From: Arthrobacter cupressi | Lineage (GTDB): Bacteria; Actinomycetota; Actinomycetes; Actinomycetales; Micrococcaceae | NCBI RefSeq assembly: GCF_900099975.1 | Contig: NZ_FNEI01000002.1 | Span: 159,872 to 223,871, forward strand | Reading direction: 5' to 3' | DNA: 64,000 bases | Shown: positions 18,286-28,422 of the stretch, in pieces | Numbering within the stretch: the stretch's first letter is position 1 | How the letters are laid out: every line of letters starts with the position of its first letter | Notes under the pieces: model-generated | The model's database searches: none | What the model was told of the DNA's origin: nothing | The model's input: only the letters and a program-made list of their open reading frames with translations | Translations under genes and position numbers: made by a program

Positions 18286-19044
18286 ATGACTGAACCACAG
18301 ACCCCGCGCGTCGCGGTCGTCACCGGAGCCGGTTCCGGCATCGGGCGGGCGGTGGCCCGGCTGATGCTCGCCGAGGGCTGGTCGGTCGCCCTGGCTGGCC
18401 GGCGGGAAGCTCCCCTTAAGGAGACCGCCGCCGGCCACCCGGAGGCCCTGGTGGTGCCCTGCGATGTGACACTGCCCGACGGCGTGACGCACCTTTTCGA
18501 AGAAACCCGCCGGCGCTGGGGGAGGGTGGATGTGCTGTTCAACAACGCGGGCATCTTCGGCCCCTCCGGCAGTGTGGATGAAATGGACCTGGCCGGCTGG
18601 GAGAACACCCTGGCCATCAACGTCACCGGCGCCATGCTCTGCGCGGCGGAAGCGGTCCGCACCATGAAGGCACAGGAACCGCAGGGCGGGCGCATCATCA
18701 ACAACGGCTCCATCTCGGCCCATTCGCCCCGGCCCCTTTCGGTGGCGTACACGGTGAGCAAGCATGCCATCAGCGGCCTGACCAAGAGCGTTGAGCTGGA
18801 CGGGCGCCCCTTCGGCATCAGCTGCGGGCAGATCGACATCGGCAACACCCGCACCGAAATCATGGACACCATCGGCGTCGGTTCCGGCGCCCTGCAGGCA
18901 GACGGCAGCCGCCGCGTGGAACCCATGTTCCCCGTGGAGGACGCCGCCCGTGCGGTGCTCCTGATGGCCGGCATGCCGCCGTCGGCCAACGTCGGCTCGC
19001 TGCTGGTGACCGCGGCCGGCATGCCGTTCATCGGACGCGGCTAG
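18286..19044 (+). CDS. Short-chain dehydrogenase/reductase
   Basis: This is a 252-residue classical SDR with the cofactor motif TGAGSGIG (13-20), NNAG (86-89), a Ser near 142-144 and YTVSK (Tyr155, Lys159). An acidic residue typical of NAD preference is not evident; a GRRE stretch after the second strand suggests NADP(H). It is the last gene of the permease-racemase-SDR operon. Its substrate is unknown; an oxidation or reduction of a ureide breakdown product would fit. Confidence 0.88.
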   Translation: MTEPQTPRVAVVTGAGSGIGRAVARLMLAEGWSVALAGRREAPLKETAAGHPEALVVPCDVTLPDGVTHLFEETRRRWGRVDVLFNNAGIFGPSGSVDEMDLAGWENTLAINVTGAMLCAAEAVRTMKAQEPQGGRIINNGSISAHSPRPLSVAYTVSKHAISGLTKSVELDGRPFGISCGQIDIGNTRTEIMDTIGVGSGALQADGSRRVEPMFPVEDAARAVLLMAGMPPSANVGSLLVTAAGMPFIGRG

Positions 19045-19071
19045 CGACCTTCGGAGGCAAACACCGCGGCC

Positions 19072-19989
19072 TCAGAAGATCGACCAGCCCGTCCGCATGG
19101 TGAGTGCGTCCAGGGCCGCGACGCCGGCCACCGAGTTGCCGGAGCGGTCCAGGCCCGGGCTCCAGACGCAGATCGTGCAGTTGTTGGGCATCACGGCGAT
19201 GATGCCGCCGCCCACTCCGCTCTTGCCGGGCAGCCCCACGCGGTAGGCGAATTCGCCCGCCGCGTCATAGGTACCGCAGGTCAGCATGACGGCGTTGATC
19301 CGTTTGGTCTGCGACGCCGACAGGAAGGAAGTGCCGTCGGCTTTCCTGCCGTTGCTGGCCAGGAACCTGGCCGCCAGTGCGAGGTCCGTGCAGTTCATCG
19401 CAATGGAGCACTGGGCGATGTAGGCATCGAGCACCGCGTCAACGCTGTTTTCCAGGTTGCCGTAGCTGGCCAGGAAGTGTGCCAGGGACGCGTTGCGGTG
19501 GCTGTTACGGGCTTCGGAAGCGGCAACCTCGGCATCGGACTCGATGCCGGGATTGCCGCTTTCGTCCCGCATGAAGCGGCGCACGGCCTCTGCCGCGGAG
19601 CCGTCCGTGGCGGTGAGCAGCCTGTCCGTGACCACCAGCGCCCCGGCGTTGATGAACGGGTTACGCGGTATCCCGTCCTCGTGCTCCAGCTGCACCAAGG
19701 AGTTGAAGGGGTTGCCCGACGGCTCGCGGAAGACGCGTTTCCAGATGCTGTCCCCGTTCCCGGCCAGGACCAGTGCCAGGGCAAACACCTTGGAGATGCT
19801 CTGGATCGAAAACGGCACTGTCGCGTCGCCGGAAGCATAGACCTCTCCGCCGCGGGTGGCGACGGCGATGCCGAACTGGTTGGTGTCCACCGCCGCAAGG
19901 CCAGGGATGTAATCCGCCGCCGCGCCGTGGCCGATGAGCGGCCGGATGTCCCCGACGACGTCGTCAAGGAGGTTCTGCAGGTCAATCAT
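19072..19989 (-). CDS. glsA: Glutaminase A
   Basis: The 305-residue enzyme hydrolyses glutamine to glutamate and ammonia. It has the serine-type active site SIQSISKVF (Ser64-x-x-Lys67), NPFINAGALVVTD, the Asn/Tyr segment ASYGNLENSVDAVLDAY and KSGVGGGIIAV, all typical of the YbaS/YneH-like family; length is normal. It lies 43 bp downstream of the PucR regulator on the same strand, so the two are probably co-transcribed. With the divergent amino-acid permease this forms a nitrogen-acquisition block. Confidence 0.95.
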   Translation of the reverse strand: MIDLQNLLDDVVGDIRPLIGHGAAADYIPGLAAVDTNQFGIAVATRGGEVYASGDATVPFSIQSISKVFALALVLAGNGDSIWKRVFREPSGNPFNSLVQLEHEDGIPRNPFINAGALVVTDRLLTATDGSAAEAVRRFMRDESGNPGIESDAEVAASEARNSHRNASLAHFLASYGNLENSVDAVLDAYIAQCSIAMNCTDLALAARFLASNGRKADGTSFLSASQTKRINAVMLTCGTYDAAGEFAYRVGLPGKSGVGGGIIAVMPNNCTICVWSPGLDRSGNSVAGVAALDALTMRTGWSIF

Positions 19990-20032
19990 CAGGTGGTGGC
20001 CTCGAATTGTTTGTTCACTGGGATGGTTTCGT

Positions 20033-21625
20033 TCACTTGGGTTGGTCGTTCAAGGGCGCCGTGGAGTGGGTCCACAGCCGGATCTGCAGGTGCGCCAACA
20101 GCCGTTGGTCGGGATCCTGCAGGTCGATGCCGCTCAACTCGCAGGCGCGGCGGAGCCTGTAATGCACGGTGTTCCGGTGGACCGCAAGCTCCTCGGCGCA
20201 CCGGTTCACGTCCCCGAAGAACTCCAGGTACGCGAGGATCGTGGCAGCGAACTCGGGATACCGGCTGCAGAGCAGCGCGACGCCGTCGTGCCGCAGCCGG
20301 GTCCTGGACCCCAGGAGGCCAAAGAGCTCCCGCGTGAGCACTTTGGTCTCCACGTCACTGTAGGAAGCGACGCTGATGGACGGCGTATCCCCCAGGACCT
20401 CCAGCACGCTGCGGACGTGCCCCAGCGTGCTGTGGAGTTCGTCAAGGCGGTTGACGACCGGACCTACCGCCGCTTGCACCTGGCAGTTCAGGTGTACGCG
20501 GGCATCCCGGACGATGGCGTTGACCAGGCGATTGATGGCCGGAGGCGACTTCACTGGATCAAGGTCCGGCAGGATCATCGCGATCTCGAGTCCGATGGCC
20601 CCTACCACCGCGCCGGGCCGATAGGCAGCAGCGTGGATCGATGCGATGTTGGCCAGCTCGCCGCGCCGCAGCTGCAGGCCAGAGGCCGTGCCGTCGTCGC
20701 CCTTGGCCGAGATGAGCACCAAGGCTGCCGGCCTGGCCGGATCGATGCCCGCCGACTGGGCCTGCGAATGGATTTGCGGCGTGCCGCTGAGCAAGCTGGA
20801 AATCCGGTCCCGCCGCAGCGCCTGGGATTGTTCGTTGCGGTGCCTGACCAGCTCGATTGCAGCATGCCGTGCCGCGCCCACGAGGATGCGGTCCGTGTTG
20901 GCGGCCAGGGGCTCGGTTCCTTCCTGCAACCAGATGTACCCGAGCACCCGGCGTCCGGCATGGATCCCGATGGCGACCCGCTCCCGGAGGCCTTCCTCCG
21001 GATTGGCTGCCATGTGCACAGGAGTTTCAGATGCCTGCAGGTGCCGGTACACGCCGGATTCCTTGAGGAGCTTTTGGTACCGTTCCGGTCCCCGCCGGCC
21101 AAGAATGGACAGCCTGCGCAGTTCGTCGACGTCGTTTGAGGCCGGCGAGTAGGCCAGCACCCGGTTGGCCGGATCCTCGATGACCACATGGCCGTTGGCC
21201 AACGTGGCCGTGGTCGCGGCGATTGCGAACAGGTCCCGGTGCATGACGTCCGATGCTTCCACGGAGAGGCCCGGCTCCTGGATGCGGTCCTTGGCGATGC
21301 CTTCGAAGGCGTCCCACCGCATGGCCGAAGGCACGGCGATCAGCCCGGTGCCCACGGGACGCAGGAGCTCTGCGATGGGCTCAAGCTCGGCCTCGGTGCC
21401 CTTGACCGCAATCGCCACAGGCCGCCAGGGGAGCAGCCTGCGAACTGCCGGGAGGGCTGCGCGGCCCCGGGCGCCGATCAGCAGGACCAGGGTTTCCGGC
21501 TGGAGGGGTTCGTCGTCCTCTGCGTCCGCGATGACCGTTTCGCGGACGGTGCCGTTATCCGCGGCCGGGGCGACCACCAAGCGTCCGTGGTCGACTCCAA
21601 TGTCTTCAAGTATGTCGCTGAGCAT
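20033..21625 (-). CDS. PucR-family transcriptional regulator
   Basis: I start at the Met giving [20 protein letters not shown], the usual beginning of the PucR N-terminal domain; AAAGG lies just upstream. An in-frame extension to 21751 is less likely. The about 530-residue protein ends with a PucR-type helix-turn-helix ([35 protein letters not shown]). Such regulators activate purine, amino-acid or polyamine catabolic operons. The divergent APC permease and decarboxylase, the co-directional glutaminase and its own promoter are plausible targets. An inverted repeat GGAGGTA/TACCTCC (about 21681-21718) lies in the intergenic region. Confidence 0.88.
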   Translation of the reverse strand: MLSDILEDIGVDHGRLVVAPAADNGTVRETVIADAEDDEPLQPETLVLLIGARGRAALPAVRRLLPWRPVAIAVKGTEAELEPIAELLRPVGTGLIAVPSAMRWDAFEGIAKDRIQEPGLSVEASDVMHRDLFAIAATTATLANGHVVIEDPANRVLAYSPASNDVDELRRLSILGRRGPERYQKLLKESGVYRHLQASETPVHMAANPEEGLRERVAIGIHAGRRVLGYIWLQEGTEPLAANTDRILVGAARHAAIELVRHRNEQSQALRRDRISSLLSGTPQIHSQAQSAGIDPARPAALVLISAKGDDGTASGLQLRRGELANIASIHAAAYRPGAVVGAIGLEIAMILPDLDPVKSPPAINRLVNAIVRDARVHLNCQVQAAVGPVVNRLDELHSTLGHVRSVLEVLGDTPSISVASYSDVETKVLTRELFGLLGSRTRLRHDGVALLCSRYPEFAATILAYLEFFGDVNRCAEELAVHRNTVHYRLRRACELSGIDLQDPDQRLLAHLQIRLWTHSTAPLNDQPK

Positions 21626-21871
21626 GGCGCCTTTGACATGCTCAGCAGTTTTGTGGGGTGCCACTGCTTTTCTTTCTCTGAGGAGGTATCCGGCCAAGAA
21701 CATTACTCCCCGTACCTCCGGGTGGATTTGTCTCGCCGGCACAACCAGCATGGCGCGAATTTAGCGGCACGGACAGTTTCTTGGTCCGGGCCGGAACCTA
21801 GAGTGGTCTACCGTGCGCCGGGCAATGGGGCCGGGTGCATGGATTCGATGGAGTCAAAGGAGACCCCAGGA

Positions 21872-23425
21872 ATGAAAAACACACAGTTCGATCCCGCGGA
21901 TGCGGTGGAAAACGCCCGGGAACTGCTCGGCGACAGGACCGCCGCAGCGCAGGACTTCTCCAGCGAAGAGGCGGGCTACCACAAGACCCTCAAACCCCGG
22001 CAGATCCAGATGATCGCCATCGGGGGAGCCATTGGGACCGGCCTCTTTATGGGTGCGGGCGGCCGCCTGAATGCCTCCGGGCCGGCGCTGATCCTGGTCT
22101 ACGCGATTTGCGGATTCTTCGCTTTCCTCATCCTGCGGGCCCTGGGCGAACTGGTTCTGCACCGGCCGTCGTCCGGCTCATTCGTTTCCTACGCCCGGGA
22201 GTTCTACGGCGAAAAGATGGCGTACGCCGCCGGATGGCTCTACTTCCTCAACTGGGCCATGACCTCGATCGTGGACGTCACCGCCGTCGCGCTGTACATC
22301 AAGTTCTGGGGCCAGTTCTGGGAACCGCTGCAGTCCATCCCGCAGTGGCTCATCGCACTCGCGGCCCTCGTCGTCGTCCTGGCCCTGAACCTGGTCTCCG
22401 TGAAGATTTTCGGTGAGATGGAATTCTGGTTCGCACTCATCAAGGTGGCGGCCCTCGTGGCCTTCCTCGTCGTCGGGGTCTGCTTCATCATCTTCGGCGG
22501 CCGGACGGACATCGGCGCCCCTGGCGTGAACATCATCCTGGACCACGGTGGCGCATTCCCGGCCGGCGCGGTGGCGCCACTGCTCGCCATCAGCGGCGTC
22601 GTGTTCGCCTACGCAGCCATAGAACTGGTCGGAACCGCCGCGGGGGAGACCGCCCAGCCGCAGAAGGTCATGCCCAAGGCCGTGAACACGGTGGTTTTCC
22701 GCATCGCCATCTTCTACGTGGGTTCCGTGCTGCTGCTGTCCCTGCTCCTGCCCTTCACTGCCTATGAGTCCGGGGAATCGCCGTTCGTCACGTTCTTCTC
22801 CCATCTGGGCGATCCGCAGGCCGGAGCGATCTCCGCCTCGGTAATGAACTTCGTGGTCCTCACGGCTGCCTTGTCCAGCCTCAACGCCGGCCTGTACTCC
22901 ACCGGACGCATCCTGCGTTCCATGGCGGTCAATGGTTCCGCCCCGCAGTTCACCGCCCGCATCAGCGCCTCGGGCGTCCCGTACGGCGGGATCCTGCTCA
23001 CGGCTGTCATCACGCTGCTCGGCGTCGGCCTGAACGCCCTGGTCCCGTCCCAGGTGTTCGAAATCGTCCTCGAAGTCTCCGCCATCGGCATCATCGGCGG
23101 CTGGGCCACCATCATGCTGTGCCACATCAGGCTGCAGTCCTGGGTGCGGCAAGGAAGAGTTGAGCGGCCTTCGTTCCGCCTCTTCGGCGCACCTTTCACG
23201 TCCTACCTGACCCTCGGATTCCTGGCGTTTGTGCTGGTCACCATGGGCTTCTCGGAAACCGGCCGCTGGGTCCTGGCCTCGGTTGTGGTCCTCGTACCGC
23301 TGCTCGTGGCCGGGTGGTTCGGCTCCCGGAGGCGCATCCTCGCCGCCGCCGAGGAACGTCTCGGCCACACCGGCGTCTTCCCGGTGATCGCCGAGCGCCC
23401 CGCCCAGGCGGGACGGCGGCCCTGA
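21872..23425 (+). CDS. APC-family amino acid permease
   Basis: The 517-residue protein contains the APC signature [29 protein letters not shown] in the first membrane helix and 12 hydrophobic segments, like the AroP/AnsP/GabP/CycA group. The ATG at 21872 follows AAAGGAG. It is divergent from pucR and 124 bp upstream of a basic-amino-acid decarboxylase, so arginine, lysine, ornithine or a related amine-forming amino acid is a reasonable but unproven substrate. Confidence 0.9.
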   Translation: MKNTQFDPADAVENARELLGDRTAAAQDFSSEEAGYHKTLKPRQIQMIAIGGAIGTGLFMGAGGRLNASGPALILVYAICGFFAFLILRALGELVLHRPSSGSFVSYAREFYGEKMAYAAGWLYFLNWAMTSIVDVTAVALYIKFWGQFWEPLQSIPQWLIALAALVVVLALNLVSVKIFGEMEFWFALIKVAALVAFLVVGVCFIIFGGRTDIGAPGVNIILDHGGAFPAGAVAPLLAISGVVFAYAAIELVGTAAGETAQPQKVMPKAVNTVVFRIAIFYVGSVLLLSLLLPFTAYESGESPFVTFFSHLGDPQAGAISASVMNFVVLTAALSSLNAGLYSTGRILRSMAVNGSAPQFTARISASGVPYGGILLTAVITLLGVGLNALVPSQVFEIVLEVSAIGIIGGWATIMLCHIRLQSWVRQGRVERPSFRLFGAPFTSYLTLGFLAFVLVTMGFSETGRWVLASVVVLVPLLVAGWFGSRRRILAAAEERLGHTGVFPVIAERPAQAGRRP

Positions 23426-23475
23426 CCTCCTCCGATCAGCCGGATCACCAGTCCCGAACCGGCAGCCCGCAACCC

Positions 23476-23531
23476 AACCAACACGCACCCGAACCAACAA
23501 GCACCCAAACCAACAAGCACCCGAACCAACA
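23476..23531. repeat. 16-bp tandem repeat between permease and decarboxylase
   Basis: Three full copies of AACCAACAAGCACCCG (23476-23491, 23492-23507, 23508-23523; two single-base variants) are followed by a half copy ending at 23531, just before the decarboxylase start. The unit is not a multiple of three and its composition (A and C only, apart from G) is unlike the surroundings. It may be unstable and affect translation of the downstream gene. Confidence 0.85.
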
Positions 23532-23549
23532 TTGGAAAACAAGACAACA

Positions 23550-26327
23550 GTGAATATCGAAGCTGCCCCGAAAGACGTTGGCACCCCCAGCAGTGCCTGG
23601 CGCTCCCGCGCGGACGCCTGGGAGTTCCTGGGCTACGCCTTCAAGCAACTGGCCAAAAGCCGCACGGGAACAGGGGGCAAAACGGCCAACGCCGCCCTGG
23701 CGGAACAGGCGGCCCGCGCACTCAGCCTGCTGCACGCCGTCGAGATCTATTGGGCGGCCCCGGGGCAGACGGCCGTGCGGCAGCTGCGGGCTGCCCTGGA
23801 CGCCGGTGACTTCCGGACGGGACTCGAGTTGCTCCGTGGCCTGGCGCCAATGGTGCCGGGCCACGGGGGAGCCGCGCCCCTGCCCTCGCGGGGGCACGGC
23901 CCTGCGGGGACGGGCGATGCGGAAGACGACGGCGGCGGCCAGGCTCCCGACGACGGCGAACGGCCCCGGTTCGACGTGCTGGTGGTTGATGACCTGACGG
24001 CCGAGGAAGCAGATTCCCTGAAGGCAGACCTCCTGGCCCAGAGGCGGCCCGGGGACGCGTTCACGTACGAGCTTGTGGTGGTCCCCAGCTATGAGGACGC
24101 CCTGGTGGCCCTGCTGCTGAACCCCGCCATCCAGGCGTGCATCCTTCGTCCCGGCCTTGTCGCGGAGAGCGGGCAGCCGCTCGGCAGGGATCTTCGGGCC
24201 TATCTGTCCACTCATACCGCTGCGGCGCCGGCCGGCGCACGTCCCCTGCAACTGATCCTCGCCTTGGCGGAGCAACTTACGGCATTGCGCCCGGAAGTGG
24301 ATGTCTACTTGACCGCGGGTGTGTCCATCGAGAGCCTGGCCGGGTCGCTGAGCAGGCGCTTCCGGAGGATCTTCCGCAAGCAGGACCATCTCGACCTGCA
24401 TTTGTCCCTCCTGTCCGGCGTGGCGGAGCGCTTCCGAACGCCCTTCTTCACCGCCCTGCAGGAGTACAGCCGCCGGCCCGCCAGCGTGTTCCACGCGCTG
24501 CCGGTGTCCCGGGGCGGCTCGGTGGTGGGTTCCCCGTGGATCCGCGACATGGCCGATTTCTACGGGCTCAACCTGCTCATGGCGGAAACCTCCGCAACCT
24601 CGGGCGGACTGGATTCGCTCCTGGACCCGCATGGCTCCATCAAGGAGGCCCAGGACCTGGCGGCGCGGGCGTTCGGATCGCATCAGACGTTCTTCGTTAC
24701 CAACGGCACGTCCACGGCCAACAAGGTGGTCCACCAATCCATCCTGGCTCCGGGCGTTGTGGTCCTCGTGGACCGCAACTGCCACAAGTCCCACCACTAC
24801 GCCTTCGCGCTCGCCGGGGCGCAGGTGAGCTACCTGGATGCCTACCCGCTGGACCGCTACGCCTTCTACGGTGCTGTGCCGCTGGCCTCCATCAAGGCCA
24901 GGCTCTTGGAGTACCGCAGGGCAGGGCGGCTGGACGAAGTCAAGATGATCACGCTCACCAACTGCACCTTCGACGGGATCGTGTACGACGTGGAGCGCGT
25001 CATGGAGGAGTGCCTGGCCATCAAGCCGGACCTGGTGTTCCTCTGGGACGAGGCCTGGTTCGCGTTCGCCCGCTCCCACCCGGTTTTCCGCCGCCGCACC
25101 GCCATGGCGGCGGCCCGGAAACTCGTAGCGTCCTTCGGCGATCCTTACTACCGGGACCGCCACGCCGAACAGGCCGCCCAGCTGTGGGACCCGGTGACGG
25201 GACGCCCGGCGGACGATGAGGCCTGGCTGCAGACCCGCCTGGTCCCGGACCCCGCCAGGGCGCGCGTCCGGGTCTACGCCACGCAGTCCACCCACAAGAC
25301 GTTGACGTCGCTCCGGCAGGGGTCCATGATCCACGTCTTCGACCAGGACTTCGAGGAACGGAACCGGGAGTCGTTCCGCGAGGCGTACATGACCCACACG
25401 TCCACCTCGCCCAACTACCAGATCCTCGCCTCCCTGGACGTCGGACGCCGGCAGGTGGAACTCGAAGGCTTCGGCCTCGTCCAGCGCCAGGCCGACCTCG
25501 CCACCAGCGTTGCGCAGGCCGTTGCCCGGCATCCCCTCCTCAAGAAGTACTTCCGCGTCCTCACCTCGCGGGACCTCATTGAGGCGCCCTTCCGGAAGAC
25601 CGGCCCGGCCATGCCGCACCGCGACGGTCTCGCCGCGCTCGCGGACGCCTGGGAGCACGACGAATTCGTCGTGGATCCCAGCCGCCTCACGCTGGACATC
25701 AGCCGGACCGGGATCGACGGCGACACCTTCCGCCACCGCTACCTCGCCGACGGCCACGGCATCCAGGTCAACAAAACCTCGCGCAACACCGTGCTGTTCA
25801 TGACCAACATCGGCACCTCCCGCAGTTCGGTCGCCTACTTGATCGAAGTCCTGGTCAAGCTCGCGGAGTCGTTCGAGGAGCACCGTTCGACGACGGCGGG
25901 CGCCGGGCGTCGTCGGACACCGGCAGCGTCCGACGACGGCGGGACGCCGCCGCTGCCTGACTTCAGCCGGTTCGCGGACCGCTTCCGCCGGGACGCGCTG
26001 TGCCCCGACGGCGACGTCCGGGCCGCCTACTTCGAAGGCTACAAGGACGGTTCCACCGAATACCTGTTCGCGGAGGAACTGGGCGCCAGGATCGACGCCG
26101 GGCTGGACGTAGTGTCCGCGGGATTCGTCACCCCGTACCCGCCGGGTTTCCCGATCCTGGTGCCGGGCCAGGTCATCACGCGCAAGACGCTGGAGTTCAT
26201 GGCTGCCCTCGACACGAAGGAAGTCCACGGCTTCGATCCGGAGAGAGGGTACAGGGTGTTCGCGGAACCGGAACCGGCGATAGCCCGGACGGCCGGCCCG
26301 GAGAGAGGTGAGTCACAATTGGTTTAG
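23550..26327 (+). CDS. Orn/Lys/Arg decarboxylase (PLP fold type I), large form
   Basis: The 925-residue protein has the aspartate-aminotransferase-like decarboxylase core: FFVTNGTSTANKVV, DRNCHKSHHYAFALAGA, FLWDEAWFAF and the PLP lysine in ATQSTHKTLTSLRQGSM. A N-terminal receiver-like wing domain precedes it, interrupted by a Gly/Pro/Asp-rich linker near residues 115-140; the C-terminal domain contains PYPPGFPILVPGQVI. It decarboxylates arginine, lysine or ornithine; which one is not evident. TTG (23532) and GTG (23550) are possible starts. The permease upstream probably supplies substrate or exchanges product. Confidence 0.9.
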   Translation: MNIEAAPKDVGTPSSAWRSRADAWEFLGYAFKQLAKSRTGTGGKTANAALAEQAARALSLLHAVEIYWAAPGQTAVRQLRAALDAGDFRTGLELLRGLAPMVPGHGGAAPLPSRGHGPAGTGDAEDDGGGQAPDDGERPRFDVLVVDDLTAEEADSLKADLLAQRRPGDAFTYELVVVPSYEDALVALLLNPAIQACILRPGLVAESGQPLGRDLRAYLSTHTAAAPAGARPLQLILALAEQLTALRPEVDVYLTAGVSIESLAGSLSRRFRRIFRKQDHLDLHLSLLSGVAERFRTPFFTALQEYSRRPASVFHALPVSRGGSVVGSPWIRDMADFYGLNLLMAETSATSGGLDSLLDPHGSIKEAQDLAARAFGSHQTFFVTNGTSTANKVVHQSILAPGVVVLVDRNCHKSHHYAFALAGAQVSYLDAYPLDRYAFYGAVPLASIKARLLEYRRAGRLDEVKMITLTNCTFDGIVYDVERVMEECLAIKPDLVFLWDEAWFAFARSHPVFRRRTAMAAARKLVASFGDPYYRDRHAEQAAQLWDPVTGRPADDEAWLQTRLVPDPARARVRVYATQSTHKTLTSLRQGSMIHVFDQDFEERNRESFREAYMTHTSTSPNYQILASLDVGRRQVELEGFGLVQRQADLATSVAQAVARHPLLKKYFRVLTSRDLIEAPFRKTGPAMPHRDGLAALADAWEHDEFVVDPSRLTLDISRTGIDGDTFRHRYLADGHGIQVNKTSRNTVLFMTNIGTSRSSVAYLIEVLVKLAESFEEHRSTTAGAGRRRTPAASDDGGTPPLPDFSRFADRFRRDALCPDGDVRAAYFEGYKDGSTEYLFAEELGARIDAGLDVVSAGFVTPYPPGFPILVPGQVITRKTLEFMAALDTKEVHGFDPERGYRVFAEPEPAIARTAGPERGESQLV

Positions 26328-26333
26328 TCCTAC

Positions 26334-26369
26334 TTTCACAATGTGAAATTTCAATTCCCTCTTGTGGAA
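26334..26369. promoter_or_regulatory. Operator pair before the dicarboxylate symporter
   Basis: TTTCACAATGTGAAA (26334-26348) is a perfect 7-1-7 palindrome. TTCCCTCTTGTGGAA (26355-26369) has the TTCC-N7-GGAA form seen at 1178 and 15834. Their centres are 21 bp apart, as at the two purine promoters. This is the best-conserved pair and puts the symporter in the same putative regulon. Confidence 0.65.
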
Positions 26370-26439
26370 TAGTGTGATCTGGAATACGTTGAGAGTGTCC
26401 CCGGCAACCGGGGAGTTCTCTAATGATTGGTTCAGATCA

Positions 26440-27930
26440 ATGAAGATCCCAGACTCCGCGGCGCTGAAGGCGAGTTCGGCCCCGCAGAAGAAGAAGCCCC
26501 TGTACAGGTCGCTCTTCTTCCAAATTCTGATCGCCGTCGTCGCAGGTGTGCTGATCGGCCATTTCTGGCCGAACATCGGCTCCACCCTCCGGCCTTTGGG
26601 CGATGGATTCATTCAACTCATCAAGATGATCATTGCCCCGCTGATCTTCCTCGTGATCGTCACGGGGATTTCGGCGGTCGGCGACGTCAAGGCGGTCGGA
26701 AGAGTCGGGGTCAAGGCCCTGCTGTACTTCACCGCAGCAACCCTGTTCGCGCTGGTGTTCGGCCTGGTGGTCGGCAACATCGTCCAGCCAGGTGCCGGCC
26801 TGAACATCGATCCCGCCACGCTGTCCCAGGACGCCGTGGACGCGAAGACCGGCCACGCCGTCCCGAAGGACGCGGCGGCCTTCCTGCTCGATGTCATTCC
26901 CACCAGCGTGATCGGGGCTTTCGCCAACAACAGCCTGCTGCAGGTGCTGTTCTTCTCCGTGTTCTTCGGCGCGGCCATCGTGGTGATCGGGCGCCAGCGC
27001 TGCATGCCGGTCATCAGCCTCATGGAGACTGTGCTTGAGCTGATCTTCAAGATCATGTCCTGGATCATGAAGGTGGCCCCCGTCGGCGCCTTCGGTGCCA
27101 TGGCGTTCATCATTGGGCAGTACGGCCTGGACACGCTGGGCACCTACGCCCTGCTGATCGCGGCCTGCTACGGCGCCGCGGTGGTCTTCATCGGCCTGCT
27201 GTTCGCGGTGGCCTGGGGCTTCGCCCGGGTGCCGCTGTGGCAGTTCCTGAAGTACACCCGGGAGGAATTCCTCCTCGCGCTGGGCACCGCGTCCACGGAA
27301 GCCGTGATGCCGCGCATCATGACCAAGCTGACGAACGCCGGCTGCTCCCGGGCCACCACCGGCCTGGTGGTTCCCACGGGGTACTCCTTCAACCTGGACG
27401 GCGCCGCGATCTACCTGTCCATTTCGCTGCTGTTCCTGGCCCAGGCCTTCGGCCACCATCTCGACCTTGGGCAGCAACTTGCCGCCCTGGGCGTGCTGCT
27501 GCTGACCTCCAAGGGCATGGCCGGCGTTCCCGGGTCCTCGTTCCTGGCGCTGTCCGCTACGGCCGCTGCACTCGGCATCTTCCCGGTGGCCGGCGTAGCG
27601 CTCCTCCTGGGCGCGGACCGGCTCATGGACTCCATGCGCGTGGTGGTGAACCTGCTGGGCAACTGCGTGGCGACCTTCGTGGTGGCCAAGTGGGAAGGCC
27701 AGTTCGACCGCGGTGTCATGGTCCGCGCCTTCCGGGGTGAAATCACCAACGAGGATTCGGCCATCATGCTGGGCAAGGAAGAGGTCTACGAGGAGCAGGA
27801 GCTCGAGCGCCTCAGTGAGGGCCAGGAGCCGTCGCCGAAGTTCCGCGGCGGCCCGACGGCGGACAACATCCCGCAGTTCGAAATGAGCCGGCCGGGCCAG
27901 CGCCAGGAAACGCCGATTTCCCCCGACTAG
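26440..27930 (+). CDS. dctA: DctA-type C4-dicarboxylate:cation symporter
   Basis: The 496-residue membrane protein of the dicarboxylate/amino-acid:cation symporter family has the motifs LGTASTEAVMPRIM, PTGYSFNLDGAAIYL and SKGMAGVPGSSFLAL and ends in a charged cytosolic tail (EEVYEEQELERLSEG). It imports succinate, fumarate, malate or similar acids. The Met at 26440 gives the expected N terminus; a longer frame from 26362 would begin inside the operator. The Shine-Dalgarno sequence is weak. Control by the putative purine regulon suggests uptake of a carbon acid or ureide-derived acid together with nitrogen use. Confidence 0.88.
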   Translation: MKIPDSAALKASSAPQKKKPLYRSLFFQILIAVVAGVLIGHFWPNIGSTLRPLGDGFIQLIKMIIAPLIFLVIVTGISAVGDVKAVGRVGVKALLYFTAATLFALVFGLVVGNIVQPGAGLNIDPATLSQDAVDAKTGHAVPKDAAAFLLDVIPTSVIGAFANNSLLQVLFFSVFFGAAIVVIGRQRCMPVISLMETVLELIFKIMSWIMKVAPVGAFGAMAFIIGQYGLDTLGTYALLIAACYGAAVVFIGLLFAVAWGFARVPLWQFLKYTREEFLLALGTASTEAVMPRIMTKLTNAGCSRATTGLVVPTGYSFNLDGAAIYLSISLLFLAQAFGHHLDLGQQLAALGVLLLTSKGMAGVPGSSFLALSATAAALGIFPVAGVALLLGADRLMDSMRVVVNLLGNCVATFVVAKWEGQFDRGVMVRAFRGEITNEDSAIMLGKEEVYEEQELERLSEGQEPSPKFRGGPTADNIPQFEMSRPGQRQETPISPD

Positions 27931-27951
27931 GCGCCCGTTCCCGCAGCAAGC

Positions 27952-27990
27952 AAGGCGGCCGTTCCGGTGATCCGGAACGGCCGCCTTTTT
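27952..27990. terminator. Bidirectional intrinsic terminator after dctA
   Basis: A 16-bp stem (AAGGCGGCCGTTCCGG with its exact complement, 4-nt loop) is followed by TTTTT on the plus strand, between the convergent dctA and sterol-carrier-family genes. Confidence 0.92.
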
Positions 27991-28018
27991 CATGGACCGT
28001 AAGTGACCCCGCGTTGGG

Positions 28019-28390
28019 CTAGAACGGCAGCAGCTCCGCCAGATCGGCGCGCAGCCCGGACGCGGCGACCCGGCCGGCGTCGACGGCGTCCGCCCAGGCC
28101 AGCCGGCCGCTCACCAGGGCCAGCCAGGTGGCGGCGTCGCACTCGATCACGTTCGGCGGGGTCCCGCGGGTGTGGCGGGGGCCTTCCACGCACTGCGCGA
28201 CGCCGAATGGCGGCACCCGCACCTCCACGGAGTTGCCGGGGGCGCGGGCGGTGAGCTCCTCAAGGGTGTAGCGGACCGCGGTGGCAAGGGTCGCGCGGGC
28301 CAGGCCCGCGTCCGCCTCGCCCTGTTCCTGCCATGCCGCCAGGGCGGCGCGGCCTTCCTCAAGGGGTACCCGACGGCGGGCAACAGCCAT
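28019..28390 (-). CDS. Sterol-carrier-family protein
   Basis: The 123-residue protein resembles the short actinobacterial sterol-carrier-family proteins: an N-terminal helical part (ARRRVPLEEGRAALAAW) then a single SCP-like half-fold with NSVEVRVPPFGVAQCVEGPRHTRGTPPNVIECDAATWLALVSGRL. Its role is unknown; a hydrophobic ligand is likely from the fold. It follows asparaginase on the same strand with a 32-bp gap and has AGGAAAGG upstream, so it is probably co-transcribed. Confidence 0.8.
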   Translation of the reverse strand: MAVARRRVPLEEGRAALAAWQEQGEADAGLARATLATAVRYTLEELTARAPGNSVEVRVPPFGVAQCVEGPRHTRGTPPNVIECDAATWLALVSGRLAWADAVDAGRVAASGLRADLAELLPF

Positions 28391-28422
28391 GCTTGAAAGC
28401 CTTTCCTGTGGTGATGGGGAGG

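Noticed and set aside
15868..18765. A 965-codon minus-strand frame across the NCS1 permease, racemase and SDR genes.
   Set aside because: It is a long antisense shadow caused by high GC; the three plus-strand genes have motifs, ribosome sites and operon spacing.
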